Shown: positions 1-8,401 of the stretch, one piece after another
Position numbering within the stretch: position 1 is the stretch's first letter
How the letters are laid out: every line of letters starts with the position of its first letter
Origin: CAZERT01 sp964630015
Lineage (GTDB): Bacteria; Patescibacteriota; Microgenomatia; UBA10105; UBA927
Direction: 5' to 3'
Assembly (NCBI GenBank): GCA_964630015.1
Contig: CAZVTJ010000006.1
Coordinates: 1-28,171 of the forward strand
DNA length: 28,171 nt
The notes under the pieces: model-generated
Seen by the model: the letters and a program-made list of their open reading frames with translations, nothing else
Database searches by the model: none
Told to the model about the DNA's origin: nothing
Position numbers and translations under genes: made by a program

Positions 1-2
1 TG

Positions 3-551
3 CGGGTAAAAATGCTGGAATTGTTTTTGACAAATCCGGGGAAGATCTATCATGTACGCGAAATCGTCCGGAAACTGGATGAAGAGATCAATGCAGTGCG
101 GCGTGAATTGTTCCATATGGAAAAAGCCGGTATGGTTTCCAAGGAGCAACGCGCAAATAGGTTGTATTACGGGTTCAGGAAAGAGTATCCGCTGTACTAT
201 GAATTGCTGGAGCTGATCGCAAAGACAACAGGGCTTGGACGGGATTTGCTCAAAAACAGGGTAAAGCTCGGGAAGATAAAATTTGCGATGATGAGCGGCC
301 GGTATATGCGGGGACTTCCGAGACTGGGACAGACGGATGTCGATTTATTATTGGTCGGCTCCGTAGTCCTGCCGGAATTATCCCAGATTGTCAAAGCGGA
401 GGAAGTGCGGAGGGAAAGGGAACTGAATTATACGGTCATGACAGAGGAAGAATATGAGTTCCGCAAACGCAGGAGGGATCCGTTTGTCCTTTCGATTCTG
501 GAAGGATCCCGTATTATGGTCATAGGTGACGAAGAAGAACTGTTGCATTAA
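3..551 (+). CDS. Winged-helix regulator with nucleotidyltransferase-like domain (5' partial)
   Basis: Probable DNA-binding regulator. The first 60 or so residues after the ATG at 12 look like a winged helix (tail of helix 1, then a recognition segment near KLDEEINAVRRELFHMEKAG and a wing with LYYGF). The C-terminal half resembles the MNT-type nucleotidyltransferase fold, with DVDLLLVGSV as the strand carrying the acidic pair and NYTVMTEEEYEFRKRRRDPF downstream. Such ArsR-like/NTase proteins are common in Patescibacteria (family knowledge). The reading frame is open to the window edge and the codons before ATG 12 read R-V-K, as in the usual helix of the family, so the true start is probably outside the window. 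The end overlaps or nearly abuts secD. The target is unknown, and enzymatic activity of the NTase domain is doubtful. Confidence 0.72.
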   Translation, partial: RVKMLELFLTNPGKIYHVREIVRKLDEEINAVRRELFHMEKAGMVSKEQRANRLYYGFRKEYPLYYELLELIAKTTGLGRDLLKNRVKLGKIKFAMMSGRYMRGLPRLGQTDVDLLLVGSVVLPELSQIVKAEEVRRERELNYTVMTEEEYEFRKRRRDPFVLSILEGSRIMVIGDEEELLH

Positions 552-564
552 GACAAAAATCCGT

Positions 565-1938
565 ATGGGGAAAAATCCAAAAAAAGTATTTATTTTTATC
601 TGTATTCTCGCCATTATCTGTGGCGTATTCAGTTTACCGGAAAATTGGAAAGTGACGGTACCCTTTCTGCCGGGCAAGCCTACCTATACCGTTAACCCGC
701 CGTCTCTTGATACCTCGATATTTGGCATCACTATCAAACGGAATTTCAAAACCCGTCTTGGGCTTGATCTTGCCGGCGGAACCCATATCGGTTTGGAAGC
801 GGATATGAAAGATATTGCAGCAACCGAGCGAGTGAATGCGTTGGAAAGTGCCAAACAGGTTATCGAACGACGGGTGAATTTTTTTGGCGTATCGGAACCG
901 CTTGTACAGTCGATGCAAAGCGGCAATTCATATAGGATTATTGTCGAGCTTCCGGGAGTCACCAATGTCGAAGAAGCGGTATCGCTCATCGGTCAGACGG
1001 CAAAGCTTGATTTCCGTGAGTTCAAACCCGGACAGGAAGCATCAATCGCCGCGTATTTTGACCCCGATATGACGGTCACGACAGCAACGGGCCTTACCGG
1101 CAAGGATCTGAAGAAAGCGCAGCTCACATTTAATTCCCAGAATGGGGAACCGGAAGTTGCCATTTCCTTTTCTGCCGAAGGCGCAAAAAAATTCGGTGAT
1201 ATAACAACGCGGCTTATCGGAAAACCATTGGCAATTTATCTGGATAACATGCTCATTACCGCCCCAAAGGTGAATACGGCAATTACCGACGGGGAAGCGG
1301 TTATTTCGGGAAGCTTTACGGTGGATAGTGCAAAACGGTTGGCACTGCAGCTCAACGCCGGTGCGCTTCCGGTTCCGGTCACGGTTGTGGAAAAACGGAC
1401 CGTCGGGGCAACTCTTGGGGCGGAGTCTGTACAGAAAAGCATAAAAGCCGGACTTATCGGGCTTGCCTTCGTGGCGGTCTTTATGATCCTCCGGTATGGA
1501 TGGCTTGGACTTATCGCGGATATGGCACTGGTTCTGTATAGTCTTATCTCAATCGCCCTGTACAGGATTATTCCCATAACGCTCACGCTTCCTGGGATTG
1601 CCGGATTCATCCTGTCAATCGGCATGGCGGTAGACAGCAATATTCTGATTTTTGAGCGGTACAAGGAAGAACTCCGTAATAAAACACGCTGGGATATTGC
1701 CATGGAGCTTGCCTTCGGCAGGGCGTGGGACAGCATCCGCGATGCAAACATCACCACGATTTTAACCTCGATTATTCTGTTTAACCCCGGAAACTGGAAT
1801 ATTTTCCCAAGCTCCGGTCTGGTGCGCGGATTTGCCGCAACGCTGTTTCTGGGAGTCGTGACAAGTCTGTTTACCGGCATTGTCGTAACGCGCACACTTA
1901 TCAGAATGTTCTATCATCCGAAGGGGGCAGCGAAATGA
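565..1938 (+). CDS. secD: Protein translocase subunit SecD
   Basis: Membrane subunit of the SecDF accessory complex, which uses the proton gradient to help pull proteins out of the SecYEG channel. Seen: an N-terminal transmembrane helix (about residues 7-24), the D1 signature GLDLAGGTHIGLEADM, a long periplasmic region, and the C-terminal six-helix block with SIGMAVDSNILIFERYKEEL and FGRAWDSIRDANITTIL. About 457 residues, shorter than the 615 of E. coli and close to Gram-positive and CPR versions. An in-frame GTG at 526 overlaps the upstream gene and is an alternative start. I prefer ATG 565 because it gives the normal K-rich start before the first helix. The stop overlaps the secF start (ATGA), so the two are translationally coupled. 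Confidence 0.96.
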   Translation: MGKNPKKVFIFICILAIICGVFSLPENWKVTVPFLPGKPTYTVNPPSLDTSIFGITIKRNFKTRLGLDLAGGTHIGLEADMKDIAATERVNALESAKQVIERRVNFFGVSEPLVQSMQSGNSYRIIVELPGVTNVEEAVSLIGQTAKLDFREFKPGQEASIAAYFDPDMTVTTATGLTGKDLKKAQLTFNSQNGEPEVAISFSAEGAKKFGDITTRLIGKPLAIYLDNMLITAPKVNTAITDGEAVISGSFTVDSAKRLALQLNAGALPVPVTVVEKRTVGATLGAESVQKSIKAGLIGLAFVAVFMILRYGWLGLIADMALVLYSLISIALYRIIPITLTLPGIAGFILSIGMAVDSNILIFERYKEELRNKTRWDIAMELAFGRAWDSIRDANITTILTSIILFNPGNWNIFPSSGLVRGFAATLFLGVVTSLFTGIVVTRTLIRMFYHPKGAAK

Positions 1939-2822
1939 TCCGCTTCAGTAAATATATTCTGCTGTATTTTGCAATTTCAGCCTGTATCCTGTTGCCCGGG
2001 ATTTATTCCCTTGTCCGGTTTGGGTTTAAACCATCCGTTGATTTTACCGGCGGAACACTTTTGGAAATCAGCTCCAAAAAGAATCTGGACAGAAGCGTGT
2101 TTGACAAAATTTCCTCCGATACGAAACTGCCGCTTATCAGCCAGACGGATACGGGGAAATCCTATATTCTCCGGTTCAAGTCGTCATCGGATACGCAGAT
2201 TTCGGGTTATGTTTCCGCGTTGGAAAAAACGCCGGCAGGGAAAATTACCTTAGTCAGACAGGAAACGGTCGGTCCGGTATTGGGGCAGGAATTGTTGTCC
2301 AAGGCAATAATCGCAGCCATTGTTGCGATGTTTGGTATTTTTTCTTACGTGGCCTATGCATTCAAGGATTTCAAATTCGGGATGAGTGCCATCATTGCGC
2401 TGATCCACGATATTCTTGTTGTGTTCGGTACGTTTTCCATCCTGGGTGCGTTGGCGGGGGTTGAGGTGGATACGCTCTTTGTGACGGCGTTTTTGACAAC
2501 CATGAGTTTTTCGGTTCACGATACGATTGTTATTTTTGACCGTATCCGGGAATATCGCCGCAGGGATACCAAAACACCGTTTGATGCATTATCGGACCGT
2601 GCACTAACGGAAACGATGGGACGGTCACTCGTCAACTCCTTCACGATTATATTCATGTTGCTTGCGCTTGTCCTTATGGGTGGGGAAACCGTGCGGTGGT
2701 TTGCGGTGGCACTGCTCATCGGTACGATTACGGGAACCTATTCGTCACCGTTTGTGGCAACGCCGATCGTGCTGTTGTGGGACCGGTGGGAGAAGCGTAA
2801 GATCCATTCTGGAAGTCGTTAA
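1935..2822 (+). CDS. secF: Protein translocase subunit SecF
   Basis: Partner of SecD in the translocation-assisting complex. Seen: an N-terminal helix, then the family motif VDFTGGTLLEI, a short periplasmic domain, and five C-terminal helices with the hallmark SVHDTIVIFDRIREYRRR and a late GTYSSPFVATPIVLLW segment. At 295 residues it has the usual SecF length. Its ATG lies inside the secD stop (4-nt overlap). At the other end the stop codon shares bases with the stop codon of the convergent cca gene (TTAA), so there is no spacer for a terminator between the two operons. Confidence 0.96.
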   Translation: MIRFSKYILLYFAISACILLPGIYSLVRFGFKPSVDFTGGTLLEISSKKNLDRSVFDKISSDTKLPLISQTDTGKSYILRFKSSSDTQISGYVSALEKTPAGKITLVRQETVGPVLGQELLSKAIIAAIVAMFGIFSYVAYAFKDFKFGMSAIIALIHDILVVFGTFSILGALAGVEVDTLFVTAFLTTMSFSVHDTIVIFDRIREYRRRDTKTPFDALSDRALTETMGRSLVNSFTIIFMLLALVLMGGETVRWFAVALLIGTITGTYSSPFVATPIVLLWDRWEKRKIHSGSR

Positions 2823-4198
2823 GCATGAGCTTCCCGTTCGTGAATTTCCTTGAGTCTGGATAGGAGTGCTTCCTTGGTATTGGGTAGTTTTTGCTCCTCA
2901 ACTTCCCCAAACAAAGCTGTCAGGATGTCACCGACTTTTTTTGACGGTTGTATGGAAAATTCCTTCATGACGTCAAATCCGTCTATTGCCAGGTCCGCAA
3001 CGGTAAAGGGTTGTTTTTGCACCTCGATGATGCGTTTTTTGAATAATTCCAACCGCCAGGACGTTTCCTGAGCGCCGCCACCGAGTCTGTCGCCGATACG
3101 AAGTGCCAGCATGTCATCCATCGATTCCTTCCCGACATTTTTGATGATCCGCCTGATTGCGCTGTCCGTTTGCCGTTCGTCAACACTGAACTGGTGCCAC
3201 CGGACGAGGCGGTACAGTAATTCCGCGTCGTCTTTGGAAAGACGGAGCCGGTAGCTGATCTGCTTTACCATCCTGGCGCTCACGAGTTCATGATTATAAA
3301 AGGTAATAACGCCTTCATCCGTCTTTTTTTGCGTTGGCGGTTTTCCGATGTCATGGAGTAGTGTCGCAAGCCGGACAACCGGTTTTTTTGACGGGCAGTG
3401 GTGAAGTGCCATTAAGGAGTGGTTGAATACGTCATAGACATGATGCCGTTTCGGGCTTTTTTGCTCAACACCGTAACATGCGGATAATTCAGGGATGATA
3501 ACGGAAAGAAGATTGCTTGTATGAAGCAGTCTGATCCCGTCCGCCGGATACTCGGATGCCAGGATTTTCATCAGTTCATCCCGTATCCGTTCATTGGAAA
3601 CATGGGAAAGGGTTTTGGCAAGCGTTTGGATTGCGCTCAGCGTGTGTTCCTCTATGGTAAAGCCCAGTTGGCATGCAATCCGTATCGCCCGCATCATTCG
3701 GAGTGCGTCTTCACTGAATCGTTCCATAGGATCCCCCACGGTCCGGAGGATTTTTTTGTCGATATCGGATTGTCCGCCATACGGATCGATGATCGTTTTT
3801 CCGTCTGTTGCAATGGCATTGACTGTAAAATCACGGCGGGATAAATCTGCTTGGAGTGATGTTCCCCAGGTGATGGAGTCCGGGTGTCTCCGGTCGCTAT
3901 AGCCCTGTTCGCTTCTGTATGTGGTTATTTCGAATATTTCCAGCGGTTTTTCCTTGTGGAGTGGATCGTTAGTCTCGTCGTATACTTTAATTCCGACCGT
4001 TCCGAATTGGTTATCGTAAAAACTGTCGGGAAAAAGGGAAAGGATGGCTTCGGGCGGGGCATTGGTCGTAAAATCCCAGTCTCCGGCTGGTTTTCCCATC
4101 AGAAGATCACGCACGGCACCGCCGACGGCATAACATTCATATCCGTTTTTGGTACATGCGGATATCACGGTTTGTACATGGGTTGGTAAGGAAATCAT
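2819..4198 (-). CDS. cca: CCA-adding enzyme / tRNA nucleotidyltransferase with HD domain
   Basis: Adds or repairs the 3' CCA end of tRNAs using CTP and ATP. Seen, numbered from the chosen start: GGAVRDLLMG at residues 26-35 followed by the metal-binding D40-W-D42, RRDFTVNAIA, the RNA and nucleotide-binding region EDALRMMRAIRIACQLGF, and an HD-type phosphohydrolase motif LATLLHDIGKP in the C-terminal half. About 459 residues, normal for HD-containing bacterial enzymes. The reading frame is open 31 codons further upstream, but that would run through the recJ start. ATG 4198 is preferred because a TATGAT -10 box sits just ahead of it. Poly(A) polymerase is a less likely alternative. Confidence 0.93.
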   Translation of the reverse strand: MISLPTHVQTVISACTKNGYECYAVGGAVRDLLMGKPAGDWDFTTNAPPEAILSLFPDSFYDNQFGTVGIKVYDETNDPLHKEKPLEIFEITTYRSEQGYSDRRHPDSITWGTSLQADLSRRDFTVNAIATDGKTIIDPYGGQSDIDKKILRTVGDPMERFSEDALRMMRAIRIACQLGFTIEEHTLSAIQTLAKTLSHVSNERIRDELMKILASEYPADGIRLLHTSNLLSVIIPELSACYGVEQKSPKRHHVYDVFNHSLMALHHCPSKKPVVRLATLLHDIGKPPTQKKTDEGVITFYNHELVSARMVKQISYRLRLSKDDAELLYRLVRWHQFSVDERQTDSAIRRIIKNVGKESMDDMLALRIGDRLGGGAQETSWRLELFKKRIIEVQKQPFTVADLAIDGFDVMKEFSIQPSKKVGDILTALFGEVEEQKLPNTKEALLSRLKEIHEREAHA

Positions 4199-4211
4199 TC
4201 CATCATATGAT
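4183..4211. promoter_or_regulatory. Divergent cca/recJ promoter with a shared palindromic -10
   Basis: The 25 bp between the two start codons contain ATCATATGAT (4202-4211), a perfect palindrome, so both strands read TATGAT. For recJ: -35 TTGGTA (4183-4188), a 17-bp spacer, -10 TATGAT (4206-4211), ATG 12 nt later. For cca: -10 at 4207-4202, with the start codon only 3 nt beyond it and a poor -35. Neither gene has a Shine-Dalgarno sequence. The recJ side is the better supported. Confidence 0.6.
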
Positions 4212-4223
4212 AGCATAGAGCCT

Positions 4224-5891
4224 ATGAATATTTGGAACGTACAGTCAAAAGAATCTCTAAAGAAGGCAACGCCCGGGGAAATCAGGAACATTCTTTTGGG
4301 AAATCGCGGGATTGTTACAGATGCGGACCGTGAGGAATTCCTTCATCCGACAAATCCGATTGATATTGCAGTATCACAAACGGGAATAGAGAGGGATGAG
4401 CTTCATGCCGCATTAACTAGGATAAAAAAGGCAGTTGAAGATAAGGAATCCGTTGTCGTGTACTGCGATTATGATGCCGATGGCGTCACGTCAGGATCAA
4501 TTTTGTGGGAAGCGCTCTATACGTTGGGGGCGCATGTCATGCCTTATATTCCCCATAGGGTAGAGGAAGGATATGGATTGTCGGTAAAGGGAATAGATAC
4601 GGTACGGGATTCCTATCATCCGGCGCTTTTAATCACGATCGATCACGGGATAACCGGCGCGGAGCAGGTTGCCTATGCAAAGTCTTTAGGAATGGATGTT
4701 ATCGTGTGTGACCATCATGTAAAACCTTCGGTTGTTCCTAAGGCGATAACGGTCCATACGACAACGCTGTGTGCTGCCGGAATCGCATGGTTTGTTGCGC
4801 GGGAACTTTTGAAAAAATCCCATATGGATGCGCTTGTCGATCTTTTGCCGCTTGCTGCAATCGGAACGGTTGCGGATATGATGCCGCTTGTTGGTGTGAA
4901 TCGTTCTCTGGTGACGTATGGAATGAAGGAAATGACGCGGACGAAACGGCCGGGATTTGTGTGTCTGGTGGAAGAGGCTGGGTTGGATAAGACAGCCATA
5001 AAATCAACGGATATTTCCCATATTCTGGCACCCCGTCTGAATGCTGCCGGCAGGATAGAGCATGCAATCGACGCACTCCGACTTCTGTGTACCAAAGATG
5101 CTGCCCGTGCCTCCGATCTTGCCAGGAAATTGGGGTCGATCAATAAGGAACGCCAGCAGCTGACGATAGATACGACGGTTCATGCCCTGGAGATGGTGGA
5201 GGATGCAAAGACCACCGATGGACCGATTATTTTGGCTGCACATGAATCATACAATCAGGGAATTATCGGACTTGTTGCGGGGAAATTGGTCGAACGGTAT
5301 TGGAAGCCCAGTATTGTCGTAAGTATCGGTGAATCTGTTTCGAAAGCATCTGCCCGTTCCATTCCGGGGTTCAATATTATAGAGGCGCTGCGGCAGTGTC
5401 AGGATGAGCTTCTGGAAGTCGGGGGCCATCCGATGGCGGCAGGGTTTACGCTGGAAACTAATAAAATCCCTGCGTTTACACAAAAATTTAGTGCAATTGC
5501 CAGGGAACAATTGGGATCCGCACAGCCACAACGGTCAATTCTTGTCGATACCATCCTTCCGCTATCCTCGGTTACGGATTCCGTATGGACTATGGTTGAC
5601 TCCCTTGCTCCGTTTGGCATCGGAAATCCCGAGCCTGTATTTGTGTCCCGTGCAGTGCGTACGACCGATATCCGTGTGATCGGGCAAAACCAAAAACACC
5701 TCAAGGGCTTTGTTCGTTCAGGCGAATCGGGGCCATCATTCCCGATGGTGGCATTCGGATTTGCCGGACAAAAGGAAATGTTCGAAATATCAGGCGACGT
5801 TGATATTGCCTATACGATCGACATGAATACCTGGAACAGCCATACTTCGCTTCAACTTAAAATTCGTGACATAAAACCCCACGATGATTAA
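4224..5891 (+). CDS. recJ: Single-stranded-DNA-specific exonuclease RecJ
   Basis: 5'-3' ssDNA exonuclease of the DHH family, used in RecF-pathway recombination and base-excision repair. Seen: motif I YCDYDADGVTSG (about residues 80-91), LLITIDHG, motif III VCDHHVKP, the LLPLAAIGTVADMMPL segment, ILAPRLNAAGRI, and the DHHA1 motif EVGGHPMAAGF in the C-terminal half, followed by an OB-like domain. 555 residues, a usual RecJ length. An upstream ATG at 4149 is open in frame but lies within the antisense cca gene. ATG 4224 follows the TATGAT promoter and gives a normal N-terminus. It is transcribed away from cca and followed by a repeat-rich spacer. Confidence 0.95.
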   Translation: MNIWNVQSKESLKKATPGEIRNILLGNRGIVTDADREEFLHPTNPIDIAVSQTGIERDELHAALTRIKKAVEDKESVVVYCDYDADGVTSGSILWEALYTLGAHVMPYIPHRVEEGYGLSVKGIDTVRDSYHPALLITIDHGITGAEQVAYAKSLGMDVIVCDHHVKPSVVPKAITVHTTTLCAAGIAWFVARELLKKSHMDALVDLLPLAAIGTVADMMPLVGVNRSLVTYGMKEMTRTKRPGFVCLVEEAGLDKTAIKSTDISHILAPRLNAAGRIEHAIDALRLLCTKDAARASDLARKLGSINKERQQLTIDTTVHALEMVEDAKTTDGPIILAAHESYNQGIIGLVAGKLVERYWKPSIVVSIGESVSKASARSIPGFNIIEALRQCQDELLEVGGHPMAAGFTLETNKIPAFTQKFSAIAREQLGSAQPQRSILVDTILPLSSVTDSVWTMVDSLAPFGIGNPEPVFVSRAVRTTDIRVIGQNQKHLKGFVRSGESGPSFPMVAFGFAGQKEMFEISGDVDIAYTIDMNTWNSHTSLQLKIRDIKPHDD

Positions 5892-5893
5892 GT

Positions 5894-5976
5894 ATTTCGT
5901 ATCTTCGTGATTCGTAGTTCGTGGTTCGTCCCTTCGTATTTCCGAAGATACGATGCTTCGATGCCTCGAAGATACC
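5894..5976. repeat. TTCGT-rich intergenic repeat, copy 1
   Basis: Follows the recJ stop. It starts with loosely tandem 7-8-mers of the form TTCGTnn (TTCGTGA, TTCGTAG, TTCGTGG), then a near-palindrome around CTTCGTATTTCCGAAG, then a 34-bp module at 5942-5975 that matches the two modules in copy 2 (10922-11066) at 32 of 34 or 31 of 34 positions. Inverted segments (CTTCG/CGAAG) could form hairpins in RNA, so it may serve as a terminator for recJ. It is not a gene, although an open antisense frame runs through it. Confidence 0.75.
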
Positions 5977-5992
5977 AATTCTATCCTCTTCC

Positions 5993-6021
5993 TTGTCTTT
6001 ATCGCACGGTCATTTTACAAT
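5993..6021 (+). promoter_or_regulatory. aspS promoter (leaderless type)
   Basis: -35 TTGTCT (5993-5998), exactly 17 bp, -10 TACAAT (6016-6021), then 8 nt to ATG 6030. Transcription would begin at or within a couple of bases of the start codon. There is no Shine-Dalgarno sequence. Confidence 0.6.
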
Positions 6022-6029
6022 CCTCGTAT

Positions 6030-7397
6030 ATGGAATATATACTGGTGGCAGAAACTCCAAACTTCATAGGGAAAACAATACGGATCAACGGGTGGGTCAA
6101 TTCACGTCGGGATCACGGGAAAATAATGTTTTTGGATATCCGTGACCAAAGTGGAATTGTTCAGGTGGTTACAAGCAAGTCCACAGCGGATGTCCGGCCG
6201 GAGGATTGTATTGTGTTGGAGGGGAAAGTGAGTCAGCGCCCCGCATCCATGGTGAATCCCAAAATTCAAACGGGAACGGTGGAAGTCCAGGCGGAAACCA
6301 TCACGATCTATGCAAAAGCTGCTGATTTACCATTTCCCATCGATTCCGATGGCAGGGAAATTTCTGAAGAAATACGGCTTAAATACCGGTATCTGGATTT
6401 ACGCCGTGACCGGCTTCATGAAAATATCCGGTTCCGTTCCAAAATGGTAGACCGGATGCGCCAATATTTATTCGGGCATGATTTTACGGAAATTGAAACA
6501 CCGATGCTTACCAAATCGACACCGGAAGGATCACGGGATTTTCTGGTGCCGTCGCGCCTTCAGCCTGGTGAATTTTATGCGTTACCGCAGTCTCCCCAGC
6601 AATACAAACAGCTCCTGATGGTCGCAGGATTTGAAAAGTATTTCCAGATTGCCCGGTGTATGCGGGATGAAGACCTTCGTGCCGACCGCGGGTTTGAACA
6701 CACACAGCTTGATCTGGAAATGAGTTTCGTTACGAGGGAAGATGTGATGGGCCTCATTGAAGGATTGACGATAGATGTTGTTGAAGGGTTGGGAGGGAAA
6801 ATCCTTAAAAAACCGTTTCCCGTCATATCCTATGCGGATGCAATCAAAACCTACGGCGCGGATAAGTTTGATATGAGAAGTGAAAAAGAAAAGGAAGCCG
6901 GCGTTCACGCATTTGCGTGGGTTATCGATTTTCCGTTTTTCGAAAAGGACAAGGATGGGAAGTGGACATACACCCATAACCCCTTTTCAGATATCCGAAG
7001 CGATCAAAAGGCTGCATTTTTGGGTGGTCAGATTGAAGGGATCATGACGAGTCAGTATGATCTTGTGTGGAATGGATTTGAGGCCGGTGGGGGAAGTATC
7101 CGCGATACGGATCCGGTTATACTCTCTAAAGTATTTGAGGTTTTGGGTCATTCGAAGGAAAAAATAGAGTCCCAGTTCGGACACATGTTGAAGGCATTTT
7201 CTTTTGGCGTACCGCCCCATGGCGGGATCGCCCTCGGGATAGACAGGTTTGTTATGTGCATGCGCGGGGAGACATCCATTAAGGAAGTGCAGGCATTTCC
7301 GCAGACATCATCCGGTGTCACAAGCGTTATGGATGCTCCGTCTCCCGTTGATCCATCACAGCTAGCCGAACTTGGAATATCGGTTGTGGAAAAATAG
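6030..7397 (+). CDS. aspS: Aspartyl-tRNA synthetase, GAD-domain-less bacterial type
   Basis: Charges tRNA-Asp (possibly also tRNA-Asn). Seen: an N-terminal OB-fold anticodon domain with INGWVNSRRDHGKIMFLDIRD, class II motif 1 around EIETPMLTKSTPEGSRDFLVPSR, the bacterial signature YALPQSPQQYKQLLMVAGF, motif 2 CMRDEDLRADRGFEHTQLDL, and motif 3 PPHGGIALGIDRFVM. About 455 residues instead of roughly 590: sequence passes from YADAIKTYGADKFDMRS directly to HAFAWVIDFPFFE, so the GAD insertion domain is absent. An upstream in-frame ATG at 5907 lies in the repeat. ATG 6030 is chosen because of the -10 box 8 nt before it and the family N-terminus. It is followed after 8 nt by the carboxypeptidase gene, probably co-transcribed. 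Confidence 0.95.
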   Translation: MEYILVAETPNFIGKTIRINGWVNSRRDHGKIMFLDIRDQSGIVQVVTSKSTADVRPEDCIVLEGKVSQRPASMVNPKIQTGTVEVQAETITIYAKAADLPFPIDSDGREISEEIRLKYRYLDLRRDRLHENIRFRSKMVDRMRQYLFGHDFTEIETPMLTKSTPEGSRDFLVPSRLQPGEFYALPQSPQQYKQLLMVAGFEKYFQIARCMRDEDLRADRGFEHTQLDLEMSFVTREDVMGLIEGLTIDVVEGLGGKILKKPFPVISYADAIKTYGADKFDMRSEKEKEAGVHAFAWVIDFPFFEKDKDGKWTYTHNPFSDIRSDQKAAFLGGQIEGIMTSQYDLVWNGFEAGGGSIRDTDPVILSKVFEVLGHSKEKIESQFGHMLKAFSFGVPPHGGIALGIDRFVMCMRGETSIKEVQAFPQTSSGVTSVMDAPSPVDPSQLAELGISVVEK

Positions 7398-7405
7398 GGT
7401 ACCCG

Positions 7406-8401
7406 ATGAAACGACAACAAAAAAAGAAACAGAATACCAATAAAGGATTTCTTGCTGCCCATTGGTGGCAAATGGCTGTTCTTGGAGTACTCTTTTTTGT
7501 CCTGTTTTTTTCGCCCGGTCAGAATCCGCTTATTTCCATTTTGCTTTCCACGTCGCCTGCAACGGTATCACATACTGAGCTTCCGCTTCCTCCCATCCAT
7601 CCGTATCCGGTTAATGTTACGGGGGTATATCCCGGGGAAGACATCAGCGCATCGGGTATTGTCGTGCTGGATGCCGACAGCATGGTGTATTTATATAAAC
7701 GAAACGAAGGGATGCATCTGTCTCCTGCTTCCACGACAAAGATCTTAACGGCATTGGTTGCCCTTGATGCCTATAAACTCGACGATATCGTGCAGATTGG
7801 GAAAGTGGAAGACGATGGTCAGGTTATGGGGCTTGTACCGGGAGAAAAAATTACCGTGGAAAATCTTTTATATGGTGCACTCATCCATTCCGGGAACGAT
7901 GCCGCCTATGCACTTGCCGATTACTATCCCGGTGGCAGGAGTGCATTTGTTGCGGAAATGAACAGGAAAGCAAAGAGCATCGGGATGGCACAAAGTTCGT
8001 TTACCAATCCGGCTGGTTATGATGGGGAAACCCATAAAGTAACGGCTCTGGATCTATCACGTCTTGCCGTTGCGGCACTTTCCAATCCGACGATCATGAA
8101 AATGGTTGCCATTCCCCAAATTACGATTTCCGACGTCACCCACAGCATCTTCCACAAATTAACCAACGTAAATCAACTGCTGGGGAAAATTCCCGGTGTG
8201 GCGGGAATAAAAACCGGTTGGACGGAAGAAGCAGGGGAAAATCTGATAACACTGGTTGACCGGGGAGGACGAAGGATTATCTTTGTCGTGCTCCATAGTC
8301 TGGATCGGTTTGGGGATACGATAAAACTTATCGATTGGGCATTTTATAATTACCGGTTTGTGGATGTTGCCGGTGAAATTGAAGGCGCGACATATCCCTG
8401 A
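7406..8401 (+). CDS. D-alanyl-D-alanine carboxypeptidase (peptidase S11, PBP5-like)
   Basis: Trims the terminal D-Ala of peptidoglycan stem peptides outside the membrane. Seen: a Lys-rich cytoplasmic N-terminus, one signal-anchor helix (about residues 20-37), then the S11 domain with all three active-site motifs: S109-T-T-K112 in SPASTTKIL, SGN at 162-164, and KTG in AGIKTGWTEEAG. 331 residues. It lacks the long C-terminal domain of E. coli PBP5, so it may be tethered by its N-terminus. It lies 8 nt behind aspS in a likely operon. Its last 52 bp overlap the 3' end of the convergent gene at 8350-9450. Confident of the family, not of the substrate. Confidence 0.93.
   Translation: MKRQQKKKQNTNKGFLAAHWWQMAVLGVLFFVLFFSPGQNPLISILLSTSPATVSHTELPLPPIHPYPVNVTGVYPGEDISASGIVVLDADSMVYLYKRNEGMHLSPASTTKILTALVALDAYKLDDIVQIGKVEDDGQVMGLVPGEKITVENLLYGALIHSGNDAAYALADYYPGGRSAFVAEMNRKAKSIGMAQSSFTNPAGYDGETHKVTALDLSRLAVAALSNPTIMKMVAIPQITISDVTHSIFHKLTNVNQLLGKIPGVAGIKTGWTEEAGENLITLVDRGGRRIIFVVLHSLDRFGDTIKLIDWAFYNYRFVDVAGEIEGATYP

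Noticed and set aside
1236..1895. Antisense frame of 219 codons within secD
   Set aside because: Composition is Arg/Ser-rich as expected of a shadow frame; secD motifs are intact on the plus strand.
5790..5978. Antisense reading frame through the repeat after recJ, similar to one after gltX (10835-11026)
   Set aside because: The similarity comes only from the shared DNA repeat; both frames run into real genes on the other strand and have no ribosome-binding site.
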